From CAZKRL01 sp964555295 (GTDB taxonomy: Bacteria > Bacteroidota > Bacteroidia > Flavobacteriales_D > Sanyastnellaceae), in contig CAZKRL010000006.1 of NCBI GenBank assembly GCA_964555295.1, positions 1-64,000 on the forward strand: a stretch of 64,000 nt of DNA, read 5' to 3'. A program made the translations under genes and the position numbers. Below the pieces are notes generated by a model. That model was not told the DNA's origin, made no database searches, and saw only the letters and a program-made list of their open reading frames with translations. Positions 29,469 through 39,314 of this stretch are shown piece by piece. Position 1 is the stretch's first letter; each line of letters starts with the position of its first letter.

Positions 29469-31244
29469 TTATGAATTCATACTCACCAAGAATTCCTCGT
29501 TGTTGCGGGTCTTCTCAATGCGATCTTTAACGAACTCCATGGCCTCAATGGGGTTCATGTCGGCCAAGTGCCTTCTCAATATCCACATGCGCTGCAATAC
29601 ATCCTTGTCGTGTAACAAATCTTCACGACGCGTTCCCGATGAGAGGATATCGATGGCTGGGAAAATTCTTCGGTTCGAGATCTTACGCTCCAGCTGCAAT
29701 TCCATATTACCCGTGCCCTTGAACTCCTCGAAAATCACCTCATCCATCTTAGAGCCGGTATCTACCAATGCCGTTGCGATGATGGTGAGTGAGCCACCAT
29801 TCTCGATTTTCCGCGCTGCACCGAAAAACCGCTTGGGCTTCTCAAGCGCATTGGCCTCTACCCCACCCGACAATACTTTGCCACTGGCAGGAGCCACAGT
29901 ATTATATGCGCGAGCGAGACGTGTAATAGAATCCAATAAGATGCAGACATCATGCCCACATTCTACCATCCGCTTCGCTTTCTCCAGAACTATATTGGCA
30001 ATCTTGACGTGACGCTCTGCCGGCTCATCAAAGGTGGAGGCAATAACCTCGCCACGCACGCTGCGTTTCATGTCTGTCACTTCCTCTGGTCGTTCATCGA
30101 TAAGAAGTACCATCAAATAAGTCTCAGGATGATTCTTGGCAATTGCGTTAGCAATATCCTTTAGCAAGGTTGTCTTACCCGTCTTTGGCTGTGAGACCAA
30201 CATTCCGCGCTGACCTTTACCAATGGGCGCAAAAAGATCCATGATGCGCATTGACAAATTCGAGTTGTTATCTGCCAGATGAAAACGCTCATAAGGAAAT
30301 AATGGCGTAAGGAATTTGAATGGCACACGATCCCGAACGAAATTGGGGTCACGGCCATTGATCTTGTCTACTCGAATTACCGGGAAGTATTTCTCTCCCT
30401 CGCGTGGAGGTCGAATAGCACAAAGAATTGTATCACCGGTGATCAAACCATACAGTTTGATCTGTTGCTGAGAAACATAGCAATCATCAGGGGAATTCAA
30501 ATAATTAAAATCCGAAGAACGAAGAAATCCAAAGCCATCCGGCATGATTTCCAAAACGCCTTCAGCCATTACTATTCCGTCAAAGTTGTAGCCATGCTCA
30601 TCAGCTTGACCTCGTTTTGATCTATCTGGGCGAAGAATATTTTGACCATTGCCGTCATGCTCGACTTCCTGGCGCTGATCCTGCTCCTGCTCTGTATTTT
30701 CTCTGGGTTGCGACCCACGGTTTTCATTGTGATCGCGATGCTGACGATGCTCCCTGTGATCACGATGTTCGCGACGATCGCGATGATCGCGTGATTCTCT
30801 GTGCTCACGAGGTTCTCTTAGCTCACGATTTTCGCGCGGCCTGCCTTGATCTACCTGCGGTGTTGCAGGCCTTTCCGTTTTAGACGGCGCAGGAACGAAA
30901 TCCCCTGTAGGTTCGGCCACAATCTGAGATTCTGAAGGCATCTCAGTAGCTGAATCAAAAAGACTCGGAGACATTGAGGTCTCGTCTGAACTCTTCGTCT
31001 CTGCATTTTTCTTTACTCGCTCGCGACGTTGCTTCGGAGCGGGAATATCTTGGGTTGCCGAAACAGTTTCACTGTTACTTACATCAGCACCGGATTCACT
31101 TTGCTCAATGACTCGTTGAGCATCAATTACTTTAAAAATCAGCTCTTGTTTCTTAAGTTTTTCAGAGGACTCAATCTTCAACTCTTCAGCAATGGCCTTG
31201 AGTTCGGCCAATTTCATGCTGTTCAACTGCAATAAATTATACAT
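29469..31244 (-). CDS. rho: Transcription termination factor Rho with charged insertion
   Basis: Rho is the hexameric RNA helicase that ends transcription. The 591-residue protein has the N-terminal SAP-like Rho_N helices (MKLAELKAIAEELKI, ~10-45). A disordered stretch then ends in an Arg/His/Glu/Asp repeat at residues ~135-180 (HRDHREHRQHRDH). The cold-shock RNA-binding domain starts near 222 (GFGFLRSSDFNYL). The ATPase has Walker A PKTGKTTL at 353-360 and LLIDERPEEVTDM downstream. The core is complete, so it should be active. It heads a five-gene operon that includes porT. Confidence 0.96.
   Translation of the reverse strand: MYNLLQLNSMKLAELKAIAEELKIESSEKLKKQELIFKVIDAQRVIEQSESGADVSNSETVSATQDIPAPKQRRERVKKNAETKSSDETSMSPSLFDSATEMPSESQIVAEPTGDFVPAPSKTERPATPQVDQGRPRENRELREPREHRESRDHRDRREHRDHREHRQHRDHNENRGSQPRENTEQEQDQRQEVEHDGNGQNILRPDRSKRGQADEHGYNFDGIVMAEGVLEIMPDGFGFLRSSDFNYLNSPDDCYVSQQQIKLYGLITGDTILCAIRPPREGEKYFPVIRVDKINGRDPNFVRDRVPFKFLTPLFPYERFHLADNNSNLSMRIMDLFAPIGKGQRGMLVSQPKTGKTTLLKDIANAIAKNHPETYLMVLLIDERPEEVTDMKRSVRGEVIASTFDEPAERHVKIANIVLEKAKRMVECGHDVCILLDSITRLARAYNTVAPASGKVLSGGVEANALEKPKRFFGAARKIENGGSLTIIATALVDTGSKMDEVIFEEFKGTGNMELQLERKISNRRIFPAIDILSSGTRREDLLHDKDVLQRMWILRRHLADMNPIEAMEFVKDRIEKTRNNEEFLVSMNS
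30705..30842 (-). repeat. Degenerate Arg/His/Glu/Asp codon repeats in rho
   Basis: About 45 codons encode repeats of the form REHRD/RDHRE, giving near-palindromic DNA rich in CGATCGCGATG-like words. It is a low-complexity coding repeat rather than a separate element. Confidence 0.8.
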
Positions 31245-31340
31245 TAAATATCGATTAGAAATAAATTTAGTAGGAAAGATTTGCCCGAGTGGGCTTGCAA
31301 TTGTACGACCTAATTTGCAAAGAGCAAGACTTTTTTGAAA

Positions 31341-33029
31341 TTAAGATCGAACCAACTTCTTGTATTTGATTCGGTGCGGTGTTGTATCTCCCAGGCGCTT
31401 GCGCTTGTTCTCCTCGTATTCGCTGAAATCACCTTCGAAGTAATACACCTGTGAATCGCCTTCAAAAGCCAGGATATGCGTACAAATGCGATCCAAAAAC
31501 CAGCGATCGTGTGAGATAACCACAGCACATCCCGCGAAGTTCTGAATACCCTCTTCCAATGCCCGCAGAGTATTCACATCGATATCATTGGTCGGCTCAT
31601 CCAGCAACAAAACATTCGCCTCGGTCTTGAGCGTCATAGCCAAATGAAGACGATTGCGCTCACCACCGGATAATACTCCGCATTTCTTCTGCTGGTCGGC
31701 TCCCTGAAAATTGAACTTGCTGCAATATGCCCGTGAGTTAATGGTTTGTCCGCCCACCTGAATAACCTCATTGCCACCACTGATTACATCGTACACACTT
31801 TTTTCAGGATCGATTTCCTTGTGGCGCTGATCCACATACCCCATCTTTACAGTATCCCCGATTCGAATACTTCCGCCATCCGGATTTTCCTCGTTCATGA
31901 TCATTCTGAACAAGGTTGTTTTTCCAGCGCCATTGGGACCAATAACGCCAACAATTCCGGCAGGTGGCAACTTGAACGTAAGCTTGTCAATGAGCAATCG
32001 ATCTTCAAACCCTTTGACAACATCGGTAAACTCAATTACGTCATTCCCCAAACGAGGTCCGTTCGGAATCGGAATCTCCAAACGCGCTTCCTTCTCCCTC
32101 TCACCTTCGCTCATCATCCGATCATAGTTCTGAAGACGTGCTTTGTTCTTGGCTTGACGACCCTTTGGATTGGTGCGCACCCACTCGAGCTCCCGCTCCA
32201 AAATTTTACGACGTTTGCTCTCCTGCTTTTCTTCCTGTGCGAGACGTTTCGACTTCTGCTCAAGCCATGAAGAATAATTGCCTTGGTAAGGAATGCCTTC
32301 ACCCCTATCGAGTTCAAGAATCCATCCTGCAACATTATCGAGGAAATAACGATCGTGCGTAACCGCGAGTACTGTTCCCTGATAGGCCTGTAAATGCTGC
32401 TCCAGCCATAGCACCGATTCGGCATCCAAGTGGTTGGTGGGTTCATCCAGCAAGAGAACATCGGGCTGTTGCAGCAGCAGGCGACACAATGCAACGCGTC
32501 GTCTTTCGCCACCGCTGAGCACACCGATTTTTTGATCTTCGGGTGGACAGCGAAGAGCGTCCATAGCTACTGCAAGTTTGTTGTCGAGATCCCAACCACC
32601 AAGGGATTCAATTTTATCTTGAGCGGCGGCCTGACGATTCATCAATGCCTCCATTTTATCGGGGTCATTGAGCACCTCTTCATCGCCAAATTTCAGATTG
32701 ATTTCTTCATACTCCTTAAGAGCGTCAATCACAGGTTGAACACCTTCCTCCACAATCTCACGCACCGTTTTACTATCATCGAGCTGCGGCTCCTGAGGCA
32801 AATAGCCCACCGAGTAACCGGGACTCCATACCACATCTCCCTGAAAAGATTGATCAAGGCCGGCAATGATTTTCATTACGGTGGATTTACCTGCGCCATT
32901 CATACCGAGAATACCAATCTTGGCTCCGTAATAAAAACTGAGGTATATGTCCTTAATGATATGTTTACCAGCAGGCGTAACCTTGTTCACGCCCACCATC
33001 GAAAAAATAATCTTCTTATCGTCGCTCAT
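31341..33029 (-). CDS. ettA: Energy-dependent translational throttle ATPase EttA
   Basis: A 562-residue ABC-F protein with two nucleotide-binding domains and no membrane part. Domain 1 has Walker A GMNGAGKST (~43-51), signature LSGGERRRVAL and Walker B VLLLDEPTNHLD. Domain 2 has GPNGAGKTT, LSGGERNRLHL and VLLLDEPTNDID. The linker between them is rich in charged residues (EEKQESKRRKILERELEWV), as in the P-site tRNA interaction motif. EttA gates the first peptide bond according to ATP level. It starts 32 bases after the transglutaminase-like gene. Confidence 0.94.
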   Translation of the reverse strand: MSDDKKIIFSMVGVNKVTPAGKHIIKDIYLSFYYGAKIGILGMNGAGKSTVMKIIAGLDQSFQGDVVWSPGYSVGYLPQEPQLDDSKTVREIVEEGVQPVIDALKEYEEINLKFGDEEVLNDPDKMEALMNRQAAAQDKIESLGGWDLDNKLAVAMDALRCPPEDQKIGVLSGGERRRVALCRLLLQQPDVLLLDEPTNHLDAESVLWLEQHLQAYQGTVLAVTHDRYFLDNVAGWILELDRGEGIPYQGNYSSWLEQKSKRLAQEEKQESKRRKILERELEWVRTNPKGRQAKNKARLQNYDRMMSEGEREKEARLEIPIPNGPRLGNDVIEFTDVVKGFEDRLLIDKLTFKLPPAGIVGVIGPNGAGKTTLFRMIMNEENPDGGSIRIGDTVKMGYVDQRHKEIDPEKSVYDVISGGNEVIQVGGQTINSRAYCSKFNFQGADQQKKCGVLSGGERNRLHLAMTLKTEANVLLLDEPTNDIDVNTLRALEEGIQNFAGCAVVISHDRWFLDRICTHILAFEGDSQVYYFEGDFSEYEENKRKRLGDTTPHRIKYKKLVRS

Positions 33030-33061
33030 AGCAAAAAATGGGTGCGCGAAAATACCATCAT

Positions 33062-34681
33062 TTATTCCACAATCTCAGGAGTTACTCCTTGATATTGTTG
33101 TGGCATATCTCCTACTGCTGCACCAATATACGTCGGGTCACAGAAAACATAGTCCTTCTCCTTGTACCTGATGATTGCCGCATTGGTGGGCGGGTTTTCC
33201 ATTGCCACTGCCATTGCCATATGACCCGGGTAAACGAGACCGATCGTAGAAACTTTCAATACATTCCTATACAAATAATTGAGGAAAAACGTGCGGTCTT
33301 CGCAATCAGCTTTCGGGTATATTAAAAATTCTTCAGGCATGCAATACTTTTCATAACCGAATTGCTCAGCGTCTGTTTCGTACTCAACGCCGAGGCAAAC
33401 CATAGCATGCAGAAAACGGATTTGCTCATCTCGGCTTTCCATTGATCCAAGATGTGATTCAAGTGAACGAAAGATTTTTTCACGAAAACTATCACCCCCA
33501 GGATTTGAGAAATAGCTGTCGAAATCATTCTGTGGAACTGTAATGTAAAACTCAGAGCGATGAACATTATAAGGAATCGATACGCTCACATCCTTGTATT
33601 TGTAGGGGAAAACCAAAGTGCGTTCTTTCCAATGCTCGGGATACAGACCCGTATCAATGGTTTTGAAATTCATTTTTACTACTGCGTTAGAATGATCCCC
33701 TGAATATGTGAAGTAACGAGAACCTTCATGCTTTGACAAGAAATAATATCGCTTGCCCGACGTCTCAAGGTATGGCTGAGAGTATAGCTTAGTGTCAAAT
33801 GCCGCGGCAAGGTGCACATTTTTTTCGCTATAAAATAGCCGGACATCATATCCCATCTGGATCATCATGTACCAGATAAACAACTCTTCATTGATAGAAT
33901 CGCTGAAGTTATGTTTTGCAATCTCCTCAATCATTTTCAAAGAAGACCAGCAATTAAGGCGAAGCTCCTTGCGCTGCTCTGCCAAATATGCCAGCAATAC
34001 ATGGGAATCATATTCAGAGCATTTTTTCCAATACGCTGTAATAGGGCCGCTACCGATGGCATCATTGCCAAATTTTGGCCAATTCCTGATTTCTGGAATT
34101 CTCGTAGAATTTCCGAAGAACGACAATTCTTTCAATTCCAATCCCTTCAATTGACTTTCATTTAGTTCCTCGTCTTCCTGAGGTTCCACTTTATTTTGCG
34201 GCAGAGGATCGGAATTGTTATCGATCTCAGGATCGCTTTCAGCAGGCGCGGATACAGGCGGAGCTGACACAACATCCATACTCTCATTCTTATCCTCTGC
34301 CTTTTCAGATTCTTCTTTTACGTTGATTCTGCTGCGACTTGGAATCAATACAACGGCTGGTGGCGACGTAACATCAGTAACTTCCAATTTAACGATCGGG
34401 TTGAGAGGCTTCGGTTTTTTATATGGCTTGACCTCAGGAAAGAGATCCGTATGGCTCCAGTTACCGCCGAGCATTTTTTCGAATGCTTTATTCTGAGCAG
34501 ACAGCATAGAATCCATTTCACTTTTTTGCCTTTCAGCGAATGACTGCATTTCCCGTTCACGTCGACGAGCAAATTCCTCCATGGTCTCCGTGCGTGTTTG
34601 CGCTACGCTGGTATGAGAATGAAAAACAAAATAGATGACCAACAATGAAGCAAACAAAATCTTAGTGCGTGGCATTTTCAT
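33062..34681 (-). CDS. Secreted transglutaminase-like cysteine protein
   Basis: A 539-residue exported protein with signal peptide (ending HTSVAQ). A highly charged coiled segment follows (EEFARRREREMQSFAERQK, ~35-60), then a Pro/Glu-rich linker (~100-170) and a globular part. The C-terminus carries a plausible papain-like triad: Cys460 in PKADCEDRT, His487 in YPGHMAMAV and Asp515 in FCDPTY, the spacing seen in transglutaminase-like folds. It could cross-link or cleave proteins in the periplasm; the substrate is unknown. The gene precedes ettA, and 101 bases separate it from the divergent lipoprotein gene. Confidence 0.75.
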   Translation of the reverse strand: MKMPRTKILFASLLVIYFVFHSHTSVAQTRTETMEEFARRREREMQSFAERQKSEMDSMLSAQNKAFEKMLGGNWSHTDLFPEVKPYKKPKPLNPIVKLEVTDVTSPPAVVLIPSRSRINVKEESEKAEDKNESMDVVSAPPVSAPAESDPEIDNNSDPLPQNKVEPQEDEELNESQLKGLELKELSFFGNSTRIPEIRNWPKFGNDAIGSGPITAYWKKCSEYDSHVLLAYLAEQRKELRLNCWSSLKMIEEIAKHNFSDSINEELFIWYMMIQMGYDVRLFYSEKNVHLAAAFDTKLYSQPYLETSGKRYYFLSKHEGSRYFTYSGDHSNAVVKMNFKTIDTGLYPEHWKERTLVFPYKYKDVSVSIPYNVHRSEFYITVPQNDFDSYFSNPGGDSFREKIFRSLESHLGSMESRDEQIRFLHAMVCLGVEYETDAEQFGYEKYCMPEEFLIYPKADCEDRTFFLNYLYRNVLKVSTIGLVYPGHMAMAVAMENPPTNAAIIRYKEKDYVFCDPTYIGAAVGDMPQQYQGVTPEIVE

Positions 34682-34782
34682 TTACGAATTCGTTCAGGTA
34701 TAAATTTAATTGTTTGAAGTTATAAAAACTTTCACGCTGCATAACAAAGTTCTGAGTAATTTTATAGAACAAGAAATAGCGT

Positions 34783-35688
34783 ATGTCAAAAACACTTTTC
34801 AGTTTAACGGGACTTTTGGCAATGCTCCTATGCGCATGCTCCAACCATCAGATTCAGCTGTATGAATTCGATGAATTGTATACGGGTAAAGAGGACACCT
34901 ATATCACAGATTATGTTCCATCGCAGAATACATCTTCAAACCAACAAACCACCGAGGAGACAGCAACAGAGGATGACTACGTAAGTAATGCTAACCGCTA
35001 CGAAAAACCCTCGCCATGGTCACAAAACGGCTGGGGCAATTCTGGTTATGGCGGTTATAATTACGGTGCTTATAATCAGTTTAATTGCGGGGCTTCCATC
35101 ATGTGGATGCCCTACTGGGCTTATTCGCCAGCGGGGTTTTACACTAGCCCATATGCGTATTATGGTTACGGAATGGGTTATGGAAACCCATACTACAACC
35201 CTTACTACAACCCCTATTTCATCCCTAATAATTCAAGTTCATTGGGTGGTTACAATGACAATTCATCTGGTCAGGTAATATATGGGGCAAGGCATCCGAT
35301 AGCGAGTAACTCCGGTATCAACTCTTCATACACAGGGGGTAGGTTTTACTTAGGTCAAAGACGCCAAGATGTGCTTCATAAACCCGACCCTATAATGACC
35401 ACATCGAAGCCCAATGAGAAAATACCCTCGGGCAAAATTCAGGAAAATATTGCTCGTGCTTACAAGACAGCTGACAGATCAAATTATCGTGGAAGCGAAA
35501 AACCAAAAAATCAAAACACCAATAACCGCAATCAGGAGAGTTCAAATTCGGTCAGACCTCAAAGGGATACACCTAAAGCTGGTGATAGACCGCAACAACA
35601 AAGTCGGTCATACGAGCGTCCTCAGGCGCCTGTTCGACAATCAGCTCCAACACGATCAACCTCACCGGTGAAAACAGGAAGACCTTAA
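34783..35688 (+). CDS. Low-complexity Tyr/Asn/Gly-rich lipoprotein
   Basis: A 301-residue predicted lipoprotein with lipobox LCAC and acylated Cys19. The middle (~85-170) is a Gly/Tyr/Asn-rich stretch with tandem NPYYNPYYNPYF, and the C-terminal third is Arg/Gln/Ser/Pro-rich and probably disordered. I do not recognise a domain. Only five bases separate its stop from the next start, so it likely forms an operon with the FadL-type barrel and may be a surface or periplasmic partner of it. Confidence 0.8.
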   Translation: MSKTLFSLTGLLAMLLCACSNHQIQLYEFDELYTGKEDTYITDYVPSQNTSSNQQTTEETATEDDYVSNANRYEKPSPWSQNGWGNSGYGGYNYGAYNQFNCGASIMWMPYWAYSPAGFYTSPYAYYGYGMGYGNPYYNPYYNPYFIPNNSSSLGGYNDNSSGQVIYGARHPIASNSGINSSYTGGRFYLGQRRQDVLHKPDPIMTTSKPNEKIPSGKIQENIARAYKTADRSNYRGSEKPKNQNTNNRNQESSNSVRPQRDTPKAGDRPQQQSRSYERPQAPVRQSAPTRSTSPVKTGRP

Positions 35689-35693
35689 AACAC

Positions 35694-37142
35694 ATGACTT
35701 CACAATCCTGGTTTATTATTCTTATTCTTTATACCACAACCTGCTACTCACAAAATGAAGTGGATGCCTTGCGTTACAGCTTCACCGACTTTGCTGGAAG
35801 TGCAAGAAGTGCAGGAATGTCAGGAGCGTTCTCCGCGGCAGGCGCCGACCTTTCGTCGATACACGGAAATCCTGCAGGTTTAGCAGCATATCGCAGAGGT
35901 GCGGCTGAAATCAACCTATCTTATAGAGACCTCGCCAGCGACGGACAATTTGAAGGACAGAACTCCATTCAAACAAGCAATTATTTTGGAATATTAAATG
36001 CCGGAATAGTAAATGTGTTTCAAATACCGGGCAAGGAAAATGAAAAGATTGTATTTGGCTCATCCTATGCTAAGACAAATTTTTTTCATGAGAAAAACAA
36101 ACTTAACGGCACCTATAGCGGGAGCATGCTCGAAACCTTCAGAAATCAAGCCAATGGTTCAACGGAAGATGAGCTTTACGCCAACTATCCCTTTACCGCA
36201 TGGCCGGCCTACTACACCTATTTATTAGATCTGGAAGACACATTAAATCTCCAATACCGCTTTAATGCAAAGCTACCAGCCCAAATGCAACATACCCTTA
36301 CTCGCAGTGGAAGTCAATCTGAATTATCCTTTGCCTTTGGTTATGAGATGTCTGAAACACTGTTATTAGGTGTTGGGCTAAAAATGATTTCTGTAGATTT
36401 TATCGAAGAATATAGTCATGGGGAATCATTCGGGGATTCAAGTGATTTAACGGACTTCAATTTCTCCTACAATCTCCAATCCTTGGGTGATGCGTACAGC
36501 TTATCTATAGGAGCCATCTATATACCGATTCCCAAGTTACGCATTGGACTTTCAGCAGAAACTCCATCACGGCTTATGATGGATGAATATTTCACAACGG
36601 AAACAGCTTCCAATTATCTAGGCGAAACATATTTCTACTCGTCCGAAGAACTTCAATCTTCCAGTATCATTCGCATCCCCGGGAAAATTCAAGCACAGAT
36701 TTCAACTATACTTGATGACAACACCTTGATCAACCTTGACGCTGAAAGACGTTCCTATCAGAATAGCGAAATCGAAGGGGATGCAGCGAACACGTATGAT
36801 TATTCAACCGAGAATGAAATCATAAGAACCATCTATAAATCGGCAACAAAAATTAGCATTGGACTGGAAAGAAGAATCACACAGAAATTTCATTTACGCG
36901 CTGGTATGAGTTGGATAGAGAGTCCATTCAAAAAGATGCCAGGAATACTTTCAAAAGATATATTTCGAGTAGCGTCTGGCGTTGGTTTCAGATCGGAGAC
37001 CTGGTGTATTGATGCTGCTATTCAAATTCAACAGTACCAATCACAGTATTACATGTACGACCCCAATCTGGTTCCGCCCGGTCAGTTTAAAAAATCACTC
37101 ACGATGCTTACACTTGGGCTAGGTTATAGGTTTAGGACTTAG
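35694..37142 (+). CDS. OMPP1/FadL-family outer-membrane protein
   Basis: A 482-residue barrel protein with a signal peptide (ending TTCYSQ). The mature N-terminus RYSFTDFAGSARSAGMSGAFSA and the following SSIHGNPAGLAAY match the hatch/N-terminal segment of the OMPP1/FadL family, which transports hydrophobic molecules. Alternating beta strands and a terminal LTLGLGYRFR complete the barrel. T9SS PorV belongs to this family, but the sequence alone does not show which paralogue this is. It is coupled to the lipoprotein upstream and overlaps the convergent SPFH gene by 11 bases. Confidence 0.83.
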   Translation: MTSQSWFIILILYTTTCYSQNEVDALRYSFTDFAGSARSAGMSGAFSAAGADLSSIHGNPAGLAAYRRGAAEINLSYRDLASDGQFEGQNSIQTSNYFGILNAGIVNVFQIPGKENEKIVFGSSYAKTNFFHEKNKLNGTYSGSMLETFRNQANGSTEDELYANYPFTAWPAYYTYLLDLEDTLNLQYRFNAKLPAQMQHTLTRSGSQSELSFAFGYEMSETLLLGVGLKMISVDFIEEYSHGESFGDSSDLTDFNFSYNLQSLGDAYSLSIGAIYIPIPKLRIGLSAETPSRLMMDEYFTTETASNYLGETYFYSSEELQSSSIIRIPGKIQAQISTILDDNTLINLDAERRSYQNSEIEGDAANTYDYSTENEIIRTIYKSATKISIGLERRITQKFHLRAGMSWIESPFKKMPGILSKDIFRVASGVGFRSETWCIDAAIQIQQYQSQYYMYDPNLVPPGQFKKSLTMLTLGLGYRFRT

Positions 37143-38073
37143 AGTTACCAGATTTCATCACCTGATTCATACCCATCATCTGCTTCATCGTTTTCTCCAT
37201 GCCCTCCGGAGAACCGTCGAGGAAAATGATATTACCTTTTCCGTATTCTGCAAAGTTTTTTACAGCCTCTGTCCACATACTAAACATTATCACTGATGTA
37301 TCCAGATTGGCTTGTTGCATTTCACGAGCCGCATTCTGCATACCACGGGCAACCTCTTCACGAAACAAAGCAACACCTTGTCCGCGCATTTGAGCGGCCT
37401 CACGTTCAGCTTGAGCTGCAATTTTTATTGCATTACCCTCTGCCTCTGCAGCTTTGGTTTTAGTGATCAAAAGTGCCTGACCCTCATTTTCAGCAGCCGC
37501 TTTCAAATTATTAGAAGCTACCACCTGCGCCATAGACTTGATGATCGCCTCGTCGAAAGTGATATCATTTATCTGAAGATCTTGGAGATGATACCCCCAA
37601 TCTTCCAAACGGTTATCAATTTCTGCCTTTACGTGCTCTACAATCTCATTGCGTAAACCCAAGACCTCTGCTTGCTTTTTTGTTGCAACAAAAGCTCTGA
37701 TAGTTCCCTCAATGGTGCGTACCAATGCCTGCATCAAACTTTTCTCATCAATGAATTTGAATGCCACTCGTTTGATTGTTTCCTCTTCTCCATTCATGAC
37801 GGAATAAAGCAACATCGATTTAAAATACACATTGGCCTGATCCTGCGTCACCGCCTGAAATTCCATTTCTACCGAACGGTTCTGAGTAGATATCTTCTTG
37901 AAGACCACTTCAATGAAAGGTATGCGCAAGCTCAATCCGGGAGAAAGCACTCGACGATACTTACCAAAAATGGTAATAACACCCATCATGCCCTGATTTA
38001 TTACTACGAATGATTTTGACAATAGAAAGATTGCGATGGCAAACAGAATAAGATTAGAATTAATAAGCTGCAT
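37132..38073 (-). CDS. SPFH/band 7 (stomatin-prohibitin) membrane protein
   Basis: From ATG 38073 the protein has 313 residues. It shows one N-terminal membrane helix (LILFAIAIFLLSKSFVVI), the SPFH/band 7 domain (GMMGVITIFGKYRRVLSPGLS, then IPFIEVVFKKIST and the LMQALVRTIEGTIRAFV core) and an Ala/Glu-rich coiled coil (AAAENEGQALLITKTKAAE). Such proteins assemble into ring-shaped membrane scaffolds and often influence proteases. The upstream in-frame ATG at 38118 is less likely because it adds a basic leader not seen in the family. Confidence 0.87.
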   Translation of the reverse strand: MQLINSNLILFAIAIFLLSKSFVVINQGMMGVITIFGKYRRVLSPGLSLRIPFIEVVFKKISTQNRSVEMEFQAVTQDQANVYFKSMLLYSVMNGEEETIKRVAFKFIDEKSLMQALVRTIEGTIRAFVATKKQAEVLGLRNEIVEHVKAEIDNRLEDWGYHLQDLQINDITFDEAIIKSMAQVVASNNLKAAAENEGQALLITKTKAAEAEGNAIKIAAQAEREAAQMRGQGVALFREEVARGMQNAAREMQQANLDTSVIMFSMWTEAVKNFAEYGKGNIIFLDGSPEGMEKTMKQMMGMNQVMKSGNSKS

Positions 38074-38157
38074 ACTTTTTTTTTTACCGAAAGTATGTAC
38101 CAATGAACGAGATGGCACGAGAAAACAGCGATTATTTTCGCAAACTTAAAATAACCG

Positions 38158-39192
38158 ATGAAAACACATTTGATAACGGGAGGGTGCGGCTTTGTTGGAC
38201 GGAATATGGTAAAGCGCCTTATGCATTCAGATTGCCGCCTGGTCTTTGTCGATAATTTAGCAGTAGGAAAGCACCCTGATACCTGGTTAAAACTCACCAA
38301 GTCATCGAGTGGAAAAAACTACGCCACGTATGATAACCACCGCATCTTGTTCATTCAAGAAGATGCGCGCGTTTTGATCAGAGGTATGATGGACAAGGAC
38401 AACTACCTCAAAGACAATTATGACTTTGAGTGCACTCACTTCAATGATGTATTTCATTTTGCGGCAATTGTTGGTGGAAGAGCGATGATAGACGGTGATC
38501 CGATGGCTGTGGCACTTGATCTTGCTATCGATGCAGAGCTATTCTATTGGCTTTGCAACAAGAAGCCGGATCGACTTCTTTACCCTAGCTCAAGCGCAGC
38601 CTATCCGATTGATTTACAAACTGAAAATGGTGCTATCCAGCTCAAAGAAAGCGACATCAATTTTAGCAAGATGGGCCAGCCGGATATGACCTATGGATGG
38701 AGTAAACTTACCGGTGAGTTTTTAGCCAAAATTGCAGCGCAGCATTATGGACTCAAGGTTACATGTATTCGACCTTTCAGTGGTTATGGTGAAGATCAAG
38801 ACTTAACATATCCTGTGCCCGCCATTGCAGCGCGTGCTGCTAAAAAAGAAGACCCATTCGAAGTTTGGGGAACGGGATATCAAGGTCGCGACTTCGTTCA
38901 TATCGACGATGTCATCGATTGCATTCTACTCGCGATGGATCATATACACGACGGCACCGCCATCAATATTGGCATGGGTAAGCTCACTACTTTCCGTGAA
39001 ATCATAGAAATATTCTGTCGATTCGCTGGATATCAGCCACAGATTAAAGCTCTCACTGACAAGCCGGTGGGGGTTTTCTCGAGATATTGCGACATGACAT
39101 TTGTAGAACAACGATTGGGTTGGAAAGCCAAAATCAGCACCGAAGAAGGTATGCGCCGCGTGTATGAATCTGCGCTGGAAAAATTGAAATAA
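38158..39192 (+). CDS. NAD-dependent nucleotide-sugar epimerase/dehydratase
   Basis: A 344-residue extended short-chain dehydrogenase. It has an NAD-binding start TGGCGFVGRNMV, a serine-containing SSSAAYP loop and the catalytic tyrosine-lysine in YGWSKL. Its sequence runs like the UDP-glucose/GDP-sugar epimerase group (IRPFSGYGEDQD, GRDFVHIDDVIDC, NIGMGKLTTFREI). The nucleotide sugar cannot be specified. It stands alone between the divergent SPFH gene and the convergent der gene, without glycosyltransferases beside it. Confidence 0.85.
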   Translation: MKTHLITGGCGFVGRNMVKRLMHSDCRLVFVDNLAVGKHPDTWLKLTKSSSGKNYATYDNHRILFIQEDARVLIRGMMDKDNYLKDNYDFECTHFNDVFHFAAIVGGRAMIDGDPMAVALDLAIDAELFYWLCNKKPDRLLYPSSSAAYPIDLQTENGAIQLKESDINFSKMGQPDMTYGWSKLTGEFLAKIAAQHYGLKVTCIRPFSGYGEDQDLTYPVPAIAARAAKKEDPFEVWGTGYQGRDFVHIDDVIDCILLAMDHIHDGTAINIGMGKLTTFREIIEIFCRFAGYQPQIKALTDKPVGVFSRYCDMTFVEQRLGWKAKISTEEGMRRVYESALEKLK

Positions 39193-39314
39193 ATTTAACG
39201 AAGCCGTTTTTCACTACGCACAAAACCGAACCTTCGAAATAGACGAAATACGGAACTCACTTATCTATCGCAAAGCTCCCATCTCGATGAAACGTAAGAG
39301 ACTATATTCAATTT

